From positions 744,001-808,000 of the forward strand of contig NZ_RPFW01000004.1 in assembly GCF_007827045.1 (NCBI RefSeq): a stretch of 64,000 bases of DNA, in the 5' to 3' direction. A program made the position numbers and the translations under genes. Below, in pieces: positions 8,294 through 19,312 of this stretch. Source of the stretch: Trebonia kvetii. GTDB lineage: Bacteria > Actinomycetota > Actinomycetes > Streptosporangiales > Streptosporangiaceae. Numbering within the stretch: the stretch's first letter is position 1; the number at the start of each line of letters is the position of its first letter. Below the pieces are notes generated by a model. The model was not told the DNA's origin. It ran no database searches and was given only the letters and a program-made list of their open reading frames with translations.

Positions 8294-8584
8294 TTACGGC
8301 TCGTCTGTCCGGCCCGCGGCGCTCGCTGGATTGGCCGGCCGTCCCTCGCTGCCCTTGCCCGTCACGTAGTAGCCGAGACCTGGGTAGCGGGTCAGCAGGC
8401 CCTCCTTGACCAGCAGGCCGAGCGCCTTGGAGCAGGTCTGCCTGGCGTGACCGTACTCCTGGGTGAGCGTGGTGATCGAGGGCGTCGCCGTGCCCGGCGG
8501 GTACGTGCCGTCCGCGATCGCCTTGCGCAGGACCGCGGCGAGTTGCATGTACGCCCTTGGGTCTGATTCGTCACCTATCGACAT
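8294..8584 (-). CDS. GntR family transcriptional regulator (short)
   Basis: 96 aa. It contains a winged-helix GntR domain (PRAYMQLAAVLRKAIADGTY, then TQEYGHARQTCSKALGLLVKEGLL) and ends soon after the wing, so there is no ligand-binding domain; this short type is common in Streptomyces. The start MSIGDESD is preceded by AGG too close to be a normal ribosome site, so leaderless translation is possible. A 22-bp perfect palindrome lies 15 bp upstream, between this gene and the divergent one, and is the likely operator. Confidence 0.85.
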   Translation of the reverse strand: MSIGDESDPRAYMQLAAVLRKAIADGTYPPGTATPSITTLTQEYGHARQTCSKALGLLVKEGLLTRYPGLGYYVTGKGSEGRPANPASAAGRTDEP

Positions 8585-8598
8585 CCTTGTACAGTACT

Positions 8599-8620
8599 CG
8601 ATTGGCAAAGTTGCCAATCG
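8599..8620. promoter_or_regulatory. 22-bp palindrome, candidate GntR operator
   Basis: Perfect 10-bp arms (cgattggcaa / ttgccaatcg) with a 2-bp centre, in the 85-bp gap between the GntR gene and the divergent small gene. Two direct cgacagt copies follow at 8629 and 8639. Autoregulation and control of the divergent gene are inferred from position. Confidence 0.6.
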
Positions 8621-8669
8621 CAACGCTTCGACAGTAGTCGACAGTGGACGTGAGCGATCCATTCGCGGT

Positions 8670-9023
8670 ATGCTCGCGGCCATGTACCTGTGGACGCTGG
8701 TCGGTCATGACACGGCAGAGGGCACGGTGCGCGCGGGCATCGGCGGCAGCCTGCCGGAGATCATGCGCACGCTCGAGCCGGTGCTGCTCAGTCACCGCGC
8801 CTTCATCGGCCGCATCGTCGAGGTGGTGCCCCGCCTGTCGGTCGTCGGCCTGCAGGAGATCTACGTGCCTACCGGGCGCGAGTGGGCGGGCCGCCGCGAC
8901 AACCGCGGCGGCGTGCACTGGGCGCAAGCCCTGAGCCCCGTCGACCCCGACATCGCCTACTCCGCGCCTGGGGTCCAGGATCTGAGCGCGGAACCCGAGA
9001 CGCAGCCAGGTGCGAGACGATAG
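8670..9023 (+). CDS. Conserved small protein divergent from GntR
   Basis: 117 aa from ATG 8670 (ATG 8682, MYLWTLVG, is an alternative). No domain is recognised with certainty. The protein has one predicted alpha/beta region, with the segment TVRAGIGGSLPEIMRTLEPVL and a polar tail rich in Pro and Ala. It is transcribed away from the GntR gene with the shared palindrome between them and ends five bases before the start of the LLM oxidoreductase, so the two may be co-transcribed. Confidence 0.55.
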   Translation: MLAAMYLWTLVGHDTAEGTVRAGIGGSLPEIMRTLEPVLLSHRAFIGRIVEVVPRLSVVGLQEIYVPTGREWAGRRDNRGGVHWAQALSPVDPDIAYSAPGVQDLSAEPETQPGARR

Positions 9024-9028
9024 GGCGC

Positions 9029-9958
9029 ATGCGACTCAGGATCTTCACCGAACCCCAGCAGGGCGCCAGCTACGCCACCCTCCGCCGCGTCGCCAAGGCG
9101 ACGGAAGACCTGGGGTTCGACGCGTTCTTCCGTTCCGATCACTTCATGCGGTTCGGTCCCGGCTCTGGCGAGCCGGGACCGTCAGACGCCTGGGCCACCC
9201 TGGCCGGCCTCGCCGTCGAGACCAGCAGGATCAGGCTGGGCACGCTTGTCACCTCGGCGACCTTCCGCTACCCAGGGCCGCTCGCGATCGCCGTCGCCGG
9301 CATCGACGAGATGAGCGGCGGGCGGGTTGAGCTCGGTCTCGGCGCCGGCTGGTACGACGGCGAGCACAAGGCGTACGGCATCCCGTTCCCGCCCACCAAG
9401 GAGCGCTTCGACCGCCTCGAGGAGCAGTTGGCGATCATCACCGGCCTGTGGGAGACGACGGCGGGCAAGACGTTCGGCTATGAGGGCGCCTACTACCAGG
9501 TCACCGACTCGCCCGGGCTGCCCAAGCCAGTGCAGCGCCCGCGCCCGCCGGTGATCATCGGCGGCTACGGGCCGCGCAGGACCCCGGAGCTCGCCGCCAG
9601 GTACGCCGACGAGTTCAACATCCCGTTCTCCTCGGTCGAGCAGGCCGCGGCGCAGTTCGGCCGGGTGCGGGAGGCCTGCGCCGCGGCGGGCCGCGACCCG
9701 TCCGCCCTCGTCTACTCCGCCGCGCAGACGGTCTGCTGCGGCGCGGACGAGACCACCCTCTTCCGCCGCGCGGCCGCGATCGGCCAGTCGGTGGAGGACC
9801 TGCGCGCCAGGGCGCTCGGCGGCTCGGCTGCCGAAATCGTCGACAAGATCGGCGCCTTCGCCGAGGCGGGCGCGCAGACCATGTACCTCCAGGTGCTCGA
9901 CCTGGCCGATCTCGACCACCTGTCCGACCTCGCCGCCCAGGTGCTGCCCCAGGTCTGA
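9029..9958 (+). CDS. LLM class F420-dependent oxidoreductase
   Basis: 309 aa bacterial-luciferase-like TIM barrel. Family landmarks are FFRSDHFMRFG near residue 31-41, the TSRIRLGTLVTSATFRYPG segment, EMSGGRVELGLGAGW and the KPVQRPRPPVIIGGYG motif. The pattern fits the TIGR03560-type subgroup that uses coenzyme F420 rather than FMN; the substrate is unknown. The start is set at ATG 9029 because the family begins MRLRIFTEP; earlier in-frame codons lie inside the preceding gene. A second member of this family lies at 15277-16113 and a more distant one at 50296-51306. Confidence 0.88.
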   Translation: MRLRIFTEPQQGASYATLRRVAKATEDLGFDAFFRSDHFMRFGPGSGEPGPSDAWATLAGLAVETSRIRLGTLVTSATFRYPGPLAIAVAGIDEMSGGRVELGLGAGWYDGEHKAYGIPFPPTKERFDRLEEQLAIITGLWETTAGKTFGYEGAYYQVTDSPGLPKPVQRPRPPVIIGGYGPRRTPELAARYADEFNIPFSSVEQAAAQFGRVREACAAAGRDPSALVYSAAQTVCCGADETTLFRRAAAIGQSVEDLRARALGGSAAEIVDKIGAFAEAGAQTMYLQVLDLADLDHLSDLAAQVLPQV

Positions 9959-10142
9959 TCCCGCCGCGGATTCCTCGCCTCGTTGCTTCGCCGTATGCCT
10001 CGCCGTATGCCTCGACCGGGTCCATCGTTGTCGCCGGGTCCACCTCGTGCCTTCCGTGACACGGTCCGGATGGCCCGAAGCCTTGAGCGCGATTGCGCGG
10101 AGCGGGATGCCTGCGGTCGCGCGGTTGCTTACGATCGTTGTC

Positions 10143-13100
10143 GTGGCAAAGTCTTCAGGGGGGCGGCGCGGGCGACCCGCGCCGCAGGCGGGGAACTGGC
10201 CAGGCGGCGACGCCGGCCAGGGGGACGGCGGTGGCCATCAGGGGGATCATCGCGGCTGGGGCGGCGGTTCTGAACCGGAAAGCGCGGCACAGGGCGGGGG
10301 CCCAGGGCACGGCTGGGGGGCAGGGCCTTACCCGGGGCAACCAGGATTCATGGCAGAGCCCGGCTTCGCGGGGGATCTAGGCTTCGCGGGAGCGCCTGTC
10401 CCGCCAGGAGGCCACCCTTTTCCCGGTGGATTTCCCGGCGGACCCTTTCCGGGCGGGCCTGGCGGCCCGCCCGGTTCTTACGACGGCCCAGGCCCGTACG
10501 GTGCGCCCGGGCCGCCCGGTGGCCCCGGCCCCTATGACGGCCCCGGTCCGTACGGTGCGCCTGGGCAGCACGGCGGACCAGGACCTTACGGCGACGTGAG
10601 TTCTTACGGTGGCCCCGGTATGGGCGGGCCCGGCTCCGGCATGCCCGGCTACGGTGGGCCCGGTTCTGGCGGCTCAGGTTGGGGCGGGCCCGGTTTCGAT
10701 CCTGGCTCTGGCGGGCCTGGCTCCGGCGGGCCCGGTTTCGGTGGCCCCGGCTTCGGCGGATCCGAGCCCGGTGGTCCCGGTAGCGGATACGGCGGGCCCG
10801 CGCCCTTCCCCGGCGGTTTTCCCGGACCCGATGGCACACATCTTTCCGGCGGCCCACAGCAGGGCGCGCCGCACTTCGCTTGGCCTTTCGACCACGGGCA
10901 GCCATCGCACGGCGCGTTTCCCGGGGGCGTGCACCCCGACGGCTCATCCGTTGCCGCCGGTCCGCCGCAAGGAACGCCGCACTTCGCGGGACCACTCGGT
11001 CCTGGGCAGCAGCCGCAGGGTGCGTTTCCTGGCGGTCCGGCGCAGGCGGCGCCGTTCGCGCAGTACCCGAGAGGGCAGGGCTCAGGACCGGCTGGCCAGT
11101 GGGTTCCGGGAGATCAGCCACCCGGGTACGGCGCTCCCGGATTTCCCGGTGGCCATTCGCCCGCGTACGGTGCCTCCGGATTTCCCAGCCAGAACCCGGC
11201 CGCCTACGGCGCCGGTGGGTTTCCAAGCGAAAACCCGCAGCGGTACCCCGGTACGGCGGGCTACCCCGGCCCGATGGGCCAAGGAACGGACGTACCCGGC
11301 GGGCCGTACCAGCCTGGCCCTCCGAACGGCCAGCTGCAGCACGGCTCACCGCCGCCCTACCTGGCGCCGGGCATGGCCCAGCCTAGTGCCCCTGTTCCCG
11401 GCCAGTTCGCCACGGACGGCCATGCCCAGCCGCAGTTCTCCGCTGGGCCAATGAATGCCGGCCACTTCGCGCAGTCGCAGTTCTCCGCCGGTCCGACGCC
11501 GGCCGGCCAGTTCACCCAGGGCCAGTTCACCGGCCGCGGGCCCGCTCCCGACGGCAGTTCCAGCGGGTCAGGGCCAGGTCCGTCCATGCCCGTCAACGTC
11601 GATGATCCCGACCGGATCCTGACGCCGACGACCATCTACGCACCAGGAAGCCTGGTCACCCCACCGGGCGCGGACGACGCGGGCCCCCGCGGTGTGCAGC
11701 CTGGCCACGGGGCACAGCCCGGCTACGGGCCTCAACCTGGCATCGGTGTGCAGCCCGGCTACGGCATGCAGCCTGGCTACGGTGTGCAACCGGACTTTGG
11801 GCCGCAGCCCGGCATCGGCGTGCAGCCCGGTTATGGTGCGCAATCCGACTACGGGCCGCAGCCGGGCTTCGGCGTGCAGCCCGGCTATGTCCAGCATCCC
11901 GGCGAGCCGCGAACTGCGTCAGGCGGACTTCAGCACCCCGGCGGCTACCCCGGCGGCGCTCCGGTCCACGGAACGCCCGCTGGTGGCTTCGTCACGCCTA
12001 GCGGCTACCCGGCACGGGAGCCGGTGGCCCCATTCCAGGGTGCCGCACCCTTCCCAGGCGCCGCGCCGTTCTCCGGCCCTGGCCCAGTCCCCGGTCCCGT
12101 CGGCTACCCGGACCAAGCCGCCTACCCCGCCGGCGGTTCCTACCCCGTGATAGGCCGTGCTTCCGGCCAGGTCCCAGGCGCCCATGGCTACGCGGAGCAG
12201 TTCGCGTTTCCCGCGGGCGCCCCCTACGGCGCAGGCGGCCTTCCCGGTCAGGGCCCAGCACCCGTCGCCGGCCCTGGAGTGGTCGGCTATCCAGCGCAGG
12301 GGCTACCGCACTCAGGCTTCGCCGGCCCCGGCTATCAGGGCGCTTCCGCGTCCGGATTCCCAGGTGCGCAGGAACCGGGTTTCGCCGGTGCTCCCGGCGC
12401 TCCCTACCCGGGCGCGCCGGAACTTGCCCACCCCGGATACTGGCAGGCCGGATTCGACCACCAGCAGCCGAACGGGGGAGTCCCGTTCCCCGGCTCCCTC
12501 GGCGCAGCCCACCAAGGTCCCGTCCCTGGCTTCGGCCACGGTCCGCAGGGCTCAGGGTTCGCCGGGCCGGTTCCAGGCACGTTCACCGAGCAGCAGTTCG
12601 CGGGCCAGCCGTACCAGGGCCAGCCATTCCAGAGCCAGCCGTACCAGGGACAACCGTTCCAGGGACAACAGCTCCCCGATCAGCCATTCCACGGACAGCA
12701 ACCCACTGGTCAGCAGTTCGCCGGCCAGCCGTACCAGGGCCAGCCGTCCCACGGTCACCAATTTGCTGGTCAGTCGTTCGCGGGCCAGCCCCATCCCGGC
12801 CAGCCCTATCCCGGCCAGCCCTATCCCGGCCAGGAACCGGGACCCTGGGCGCCCGTTCCAGGCCAGGAACCCGGCCCGTCTGCGCACGGTTCTCCGGGAT
12901 GGAGCGGCCCGGGTGGCTTCCCGCCCGGTGAGGCCTATCCGGTCCGCGGCGGCCAGCCGTACCCGGGCGACCCCCGCCTCGCGGGCAATCTGGGCCTCGC
13001 TGGCGACCCGCGCCTCGCGGGCCCGGCCGGGTACCCGGGGCCGGGATATTCCGGCGCGCCCGGCCAGCGCGGTCCCGGTGGCCCGCAGGATCCCGGCACG

Positions 13101-14300
13101 TACCCCGGCCATGGCTCCTTCCAGCAGCCCGCTCCGTTCCCTGGCCCCGGTGGCTTCCCGCCCGGCGGCTTCCCCGGACAACAGGGCTTCCCCGATCCCC
13201 CCGGGTACCCAATGGCGGCAGGCTACGGCGCTCCCGCCGCCCCCTACACCGGGTTCCCCGACTGGCAGGCGGGCGGCGCCCCCGGCGGCCCCCTCGGTCC
13301 TGGCGGACAAGACAAGTTCGTCAACGGCGGCGACTACGCGTACGTCATCCGCGAAGACGACCCCGCCGCTTCATCGTCCCGGTCGCGTCCCGCGTGGGGC
13401 CGCCTCGGCGAGTGGTCGCCCGGCAACGCCGCACCCGGCCAGGACAACGGCCAGGTCCCCGGCGGGACGCCATCGTCTGGCGCACCCGCGGGCTTGCCAA
13501 GCGTCCGGGGTCGCGCGATCACCGTCGGCGCCGCGCCTGAGCCAGCCTCCGATAACTCCGCCACCAGCACTCCGGCCGCCGGCGCTTTCGTGACCGCCGC
13601 ACCGGACGTCGCAAACTCACGCGCGGAGACCGCCCCAGCAGCCGCAGGTCCATCCGCACTCAGCACGGGCGCGACCGCGGATGAGGCACGCGCCTCGGCG
13701 GCAATCCCGCTTGGCGGTCCCGCGCCGGCGGAGGTCGCGAGCAGCGCCGTGGATCCGGATCTCGCCTACGGCCCCGATGACCCCGGCTACGGCCCTCCCG
13801 GCCCCGACTGGTACCGCAGGACCGAAGAGGCGCCCGTCGAGTCGGTCGCACCGGAGCTAGAAGCGGAGGCGGAAGGGTCGCCAGCGAGGCGCGGCCCGTT
13901 CGAGCCGGCCCGCCACGACGAACTGGCGCCCGCAGGCCAGCCAGCCGAGGACGCCGACGGCGTCGCGGCTATGCCGGATGTCGACCTGTCGGAAATGCCT
14001 GAATTCGACCCGATAGGCTTCGAAACGCCGGATCTTCTGGACCTCGGGCCCGACGATCCGGTCGACGGCGCGCTTGGCGGCCTGAGGAACCTGTATCAGA
14101 CGGCGGAAGCGATCGCCTCCGACCGCCTGGAAAGGAACCTCGACCGGCTGCTCGAAAGGCAGCGGATGCTGATCACCGAGTACTTCACGAAGCCAGGTGA
14201 CCTCGGCCCCGCTGACCCGGATGCTCCACCGGTGAGCATCGGCTTCGACTCCGCGGAGAGCCTGACGGGCCTGCGCGGGGAACTGCGGACTTCCCGCTAA
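10143..14300 (+). CDS. Giant low-complexity Gly/Pro/Gln/Tyr-rich protein
   Basis: 1385 aa from GTG 10143 (MAKSSGGRRGRP). No signal peptide, transmembrane segment or known domain is visible. Residues about 60-230 are GPG/YGGPG/FGGPG repeats; 230-500 are looser PGG, QGAP and GFPS units. Residues 518-583 are eleven hexapeptides of the type [VAPM]QPG[YFI]G, and 817-896 are sixteen pentapeptides of the type QP[YF]QG. The last 180 residues change character: acidic, with GYGPPGPDWYRR near 1215 and an amphipathic helix (TAEAIASDRLERNLDRLLER) near 1320. Composition predicts an intrinsically disordered, Tyr/Phe-spaced polymer ending in a small folded or coiled segment. The start lacks a clear ribosome site; a TACGAT hexamer at 10130-10135 would fit a leaderless transcript, and ATG 10107 is an alternative. 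Reading frame and GC3 pattern support a real gene; the function is unknown. Confidence 0.75.
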   Translation: MAKSSGGRRGRPAPQAGNWPGGDAGQGDGGGHQGDHRGWGGGSEPESAAQGGGPGHGWGAGPYPGQPGFMAEPGFAGDLGFAGAPVPPGGHPFPGGFPGGPFPGGPGGPPGSYDGPGPYGAPGPPGGPGPYDGPGPYGAPGQHGGPGPYGDVSSYGGPGMGGPGSGMPGYGGPGSGGSGWGGPGFDPGSGGPGSGGPGFGGPGFGGSEPGGPGSGYGGPAPFPGGFPGPDGTHLSGGPQQGAPHFAWPFDHGQPSHGAFPGGVHPDGSSVAAGPPQGTPHFAGPLGPGQQPQGAFPGGPAQAAPFAQYPRGQGSGPAGQWVPGDQPPGYGAPGFPGGHSPAYGASGFPSQNPAAYGAGGFPSENPQRYPGTAGYPGPMGQGTDVPGGPYQPGPPNGQLQHGSPPPYLAPGMAQPSAPVPGQFATDGHAQPQFSAGPMNAGHFAQSQFSAGPTPAGQFTQGQFTGRGPAPDGSSSGSGPGPSMPVNVDDPDRILTPTTIYAPGSLVTPPGADDAGPRGVQPGHGAQPGYGPQPGIGVQPGYGMQPGYGVQPDFGPQPGIGVQPGYGAQSDYGPQPGFGVQPGYVQHPGEPRTASGGLQHPGGYPGGAPVHGTPAGGFVTPSGYPAREPVAPFQGAAPFPGAAPFSGPGPVPGPVGYPDQAAYPAGGSYPVIGRASGQVPGAHGYAEQFAFPAGAPYGAGGLPGQGPAPVAGPGVVGYPAQGLPHSGFAGPGYQGASASGFPGAQEPGFAGAPGAPYPGAPELAHPGYWQAGFDHQQPNGGVPFPGSLGAAHQGPVPGFGHGPQGSGFAGPVPGTFTEQQFAGQPYQGQPFQSQPYQGQPFQGQQLPDQPFHGQQPTGQQFAGQPYQGQPSHGHQFAGQSFAGQPHPGQPYPGQPYPGQEPGPWAPVPGQEPGPSAHGSPGWSGPGGFPPGEAYPVRGGQPYPGDPRLAGNLGLAGDPRLAGPAGYPGPGYSGAPGQRGPGGPQDPGTYPGHGSFQQPAPFPGPGGFPPGGFPGQQGFPDPPGYPMAAGYGAPAAPYTGFPDWQAGGAPGGPLGPGGQDKFVNGGDYAYVIREDDPAASSSRSRPAWGRLGEWSPGNAAPGQDNGQVPGGTPSSGAPAGLPSVRGRAITVGAAPEPASDNSATSTPAAGAFVTAAPDVANSRAETAPAAAGPSALSTGATADEARASAAIPLGGPAPAEVASSAVDPDLAYGPDDPGYGPPGPDWYRRTEEAPVESVAPELEAEAEGSPARRGPFEPARHDELAPAGQPAEDADGVAAMPDVDLSEMPEFDPIGFETPDLLDLGPDDPVDGALGGLRNLYQTAEAIASDRLERNLDRLLERQRMLITEYFTKPGDLGPADPDAPPVSIGFDSAESLTGLRGELRTSR
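11694..11891 (+). repeat. Eleven 18-bp units encoding QPGYG hexapeptides
   Basis: Units VQPGHG, AQPGYG, PQPGIG, VQPGYG, MQPGYG, VQPDFG, PQPGIG, VQPGYG, AQSDYG, PQPGFG and VQPGYV follow head to tail without a gap. Third positions vary between copies while the amino acids are kept, which points to selection on the peptide rather than recent slippage. Confidence 0.9.
12591..12830 (+). repeat. Sixteen 15-bp units encoding QPYQG pentapeptides
   Basis: Sixteen consecutive pentapeptides of the type Q-[PQ]-[YFHL]-x-[GSD], including QQFAG, QPYQG, QPFQG and QPYPG. An aromatic or His residue sits in the middle of most units. Codons are varied (cag/caa, ggc/gga/ggt). Confidence 0.88.
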
Positions 14301-14374
14301 GCCCGCTTACCGGTCGCGGCCGCACCAAGTCAGCGCCCTCCGCAACGGCGCGGTTAGGCGAAAGGGAAGTTCTC

Positions 14375-15154
14375 ATGGGCGATGTCATCGCTGTTCTGGG
14401 CTTCGGCGAGGCGGGTTCGCTGCTCGCCAGCGACCTGGTGGCGGCGGGGGCCGCGGTGCGCGGCTTCGACCCGAAGGTGTCCCCGCCGCCCGGTGTCACC
14501 GGTGCAGGCGGCGACGCGGAAGCGGTGGCCGGAGCAAGCCTGGTGCTGAGCGTCAACAGCGCGAGTGACGCGGTCGCCGCCCTGGAGGCCTCGCTGAGCG
14601 CGCTTGATCCCGGCGCGGTCTGGGCCGACCTCAACACCGCCGCGCCCAGCGTCAAGCAGCGCCTCGCCGAGATCGGCCGCGCCCATGGCGTCCGGGTCAC
14701 CGACATCGCCATGATGGCCCCGGTCCCCGGCAAGGGCCTGCGGGTCCCCATGCTCGCAAGCGGCGACGCCGCGCAGGACGTCGCGGCGATCCTGCGCGGC
14801 TTCGGCGCGGACATCGAGGTGCTCGACGGCCCACCCGGCCTCGCGGCGACTCGCAAGCTGCTGCGCAGCGTCTTCTACAAGGGCATGGCGGCGTCCATCG
14901 TCGAGGCGCTTGAGGCGGCCAGGGCCGCCGGGCTCGAAGGCTGGCTGACCAGTCACATCGCGGAGGACCTCGCCAGGCAGGACGCCTCGACCCTGGCCAG
15001 GATCGTCACCGGCACCCGTCAGCACGCCGTCCGCCGCGGCCACGAGATGGCCGCCGCGGCCGAGATGCTGACCGACCTCGGCATCGCCCCCGTCATGGCC
15101 ACCGCCAGCCAGCACCTTCACGAACGCCTAGCCACGGACCCGTCCCACGAATAG
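14375..15154 (+). CDS. NAD(P)-binding 6-phosphogluconate dehydrogenase-like protein (DUF1932)
   Basis: 259 aa with a ribosome site (aaaggga) 8 bases before ATG 14375. The N-terminal Rossmann fold has GFGEAGSLLASDLVAAG (residues 9-25) and matches the NAD-binding domain of the beta-hydroxyacid dehydrogenase/6PGDH family. The C-terminal half (TRKLLRSVFYKGMAASIVEAL onward) matches DUF1932, a helical dimerisation domain found in a subset of these enzymes. The conserved Lys in the RSVFYKG segment could be catalytic. Likely an NAD(P)-dependent hydroxyacid dehydrogenase of unknown substrate. Confidence 0.82.
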   Translation: MGDVIAVLGFGEAGSLLASDLVAAGAAVRGFDPKVSPPPGVTGAGGDAEAVAGASLVLSVNSASDAVAALEASLSALDPGAVWADLNTAAPSVKQRLAEIGRAHGVRVTDIAMMAPVPGKGLRVPMLASGDAAQDVAAILRGFGADIEVLDGPPGLAATRKLLRSVFYKGMAASIVEALEAARAAGLEGWLTSHIAEDLARQDASTLARIVTGTRQHAVRRGHEMAAAAEMLTDLGIAPVMATASQHLHERLATDPSHE

Positions 15155-15276
15155 CGATCTCCGCCATCCCGCGCCGCGCTACTGCCGAGGATAACAGCAA
15201 CAAGTTTTCAAGCAACAAGCGCGGAGCGCAACGGCGCAGCGACCCAACAAGCGCGCCGACCCAGCAAGCGCACCGG

Positions 15277-16113
15277 CTACGCGAACGTGCCGAGTGCCTC
15301 GGCGAGGGTCGACAGCGCCTCGGGCTTGGCGTGCGTCGGCAGGCCGATGACGGCGAGGTCCGCCCCTGCGTCCCGCCACTGCGCGACGGTGGCGAGCAGC
15401 GCGTCGGTGTCGCCGCCGTCCCAGCGGAGCAGGCACGAGCAGGTGATCTCCGAGAAGTCGCGGCCCAGGTCCGTGCAGTGCCCGCGCAGGATCTCCTTGA
15501 GCTCGGCGAACTTGGCCGGGTCCTGGATCGTCCCGTTCCACTCCGTCGCCCACCGTGCCGCGGCCCGCAGCGTCCGCTTGGGGCCGTTGCCGCCGATCGT
15601 GATCGGCGGGTAGGGGCGCTGCACCGGCTTGGGCTCGCAGTAGGCGTCGGTCAGCGTGAAGTACTGGCCGGAGAAGTCCGACACCGTCGAGGACAGCAGC
15701 CGGGTGATCACCTCGAGGCCCTCGTCGAAACGGTCGAACCGCTCCTTCAGCGGGGGCAGGGGTATGCCGTAGGCGGTGCACTCCATCTCGTTCCACGCCG
15801 CGCCGATCCCGAGGATGAGCCGGCCGCCGGAGATGTGGTCCACGGTGGCGGCCATGTTGGCCAGCACCGCCGGGTGCCGGTAGGGCATGCCGGTGACCTG
15901 GCAGCCCACCCTGATCCGCGAGGTCAGCGCGGCCATGGCCGACAGCATCGTCCAGCCCTCGAAGTTGGGTCCGTGCAGATCCCCGGTGAGCGGGTAGAAG
16001 TGGTCCCAGTTCCATATCGACTCGAACAGCGGGACCTCATCGGCCGCGACCCAGATGTCGCGCAGCTCTTCCCAGGTCTGGTGCTCGGGTCGCGTCTTGA
16101 CTGCGAAGCGCAT
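15277..16113 (-). CDS. LLM class flavin-dependent oxidoreductase (TIGR03560-like)
   Basis: 278 aa luciferase-like TIM barrel, paralogous to the protein at 9029-9958: WNWDHFYPL replaces FRSDHFMRF, and DHISGGRLILGIGAAWNEME and KPVQRPYPPITIGGNGPKRT are shared. Probably F420- or FMN-dependent; substrate unknown. A GGAAAGG ribosome site precedes the ATG. It is divergent from acnA across a 429-bp gap. The 3' end lies 122 bp from the convergent 6PGDH-like gene; the space between holds only GC-rich sequence. Confidence 0.87.
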   Translation of the reverse strand: MRFAVKTRPEHQTWEELRDIWVAADEVPLFESIWNWDHFYPLTGDLHGPNFEGWTMLSAMAALTSRIRVGCQVTGMPYRHPAVLANMAATVDHISGGRLILGIGAAWNEMECTAYGIPLPPLKERFDRFDEGLEVITRLLSSTVSDFSGQYFTLTDAYCEPKPVQRPYPPITIGGNGPKRTLRAAARWATEWNGTIQDPAKFAELKEILRGHCTDLGRDFSEITCSCLLRWDGGDTDALLATVAQWRDAGADLAVIGLPTHAKPEALSTLAEALGTFA

Positions 16114-16324
16114 GGAAGAACCTTTCCGTTACGAAGTGAAGTGCTCGCCGGTCATCGGCCGACGGTCCGGATAAGGTCGCCCGGATAGGTCGGCGCGGGG
16201 GGGTTCGCAGGCGAGCACGGCCCGGGGCTTCCCGGGCGGACTCGCTCAGCCGAAACCGACGTTACGCCGCGCCTGCAGGCCTTGCGACTGTGGGGGGCCC
16301 CAGAATAAAGCGGTGATCCCTGGT

Positions 16325-16387
16325 GAGGTAGCTTGATGTCGAGATACTGAAGAGGTACCTTGATATCGAGATACTGTAGGTTACATA
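16325..16387 (+). promoter_or_regulatory. Duplicated operator and putative acnA promoter
   Basis: Two 25-bp copies (16325-16349 and 16352-16376) differ at two positions and share cttgat-tcgagatactg; their 16-bp cores are imperfect palindromes (accttgatatcgagat). Spacing is 27 bp centre to centre. The second copy contains TTGATA (16360-16365), which with TACATA (16382-16387, 16-bp spacer) makes a plausible sigma-70-type promoter reading toward acnA, so a bound regulator would block it. The rest of the 16114-16542 gap shows no gene. Confidence 0.5.
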
Positions 16388-16542
16388 CCGGCGAACCGGG
16401 CAACCCTCGCTTCGCACGCTCCGCAAGGGAGCGGAAGCCGCCTGGACCGCGGGACGGCGCAAGCCCACGCCGGGCGATAAGACATAAGCCAGTAAATGGT
16501 GACAAACAAGGCATGACTTTGGGCGAGGAGGCTCAACCTACG

Positions 16543-19230
<2,688 letters not shown>

Positions 19231-19269
19231 TTTGCCCGCGGGGGGACGACCCCCCTGCACCCCCCGGTC

Positions 19270-19294
19270 ATGGGGGGCCTGCGCGGCCCCCCAT
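19270..19294 (+). terminator. Hairpin terminator after acnA
   Basis: Perfect 10-bp stem (atggggggcc / ggccccccat) with a 5-nt loop, 40 bp after the acnA stop, in a stretch of alternating G and C runs. Confidence 0.65.
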
Positions 19295-19312
19295 AGCCCC
19301 CGCGGTGGGGGC

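Noticed and set aside
9989..10012. 12-bp tandem duplication cgccgtatgcct
   Set aside because: Only two copies in a 184-bp non-coding gap; too little to support a function.
11694..12830. Regularly spaced repeats as a CRISPR array
   Set aside because: Units are 15 or 18 bp without unique spacers, and the frame is open throughout; they are coding repeats.
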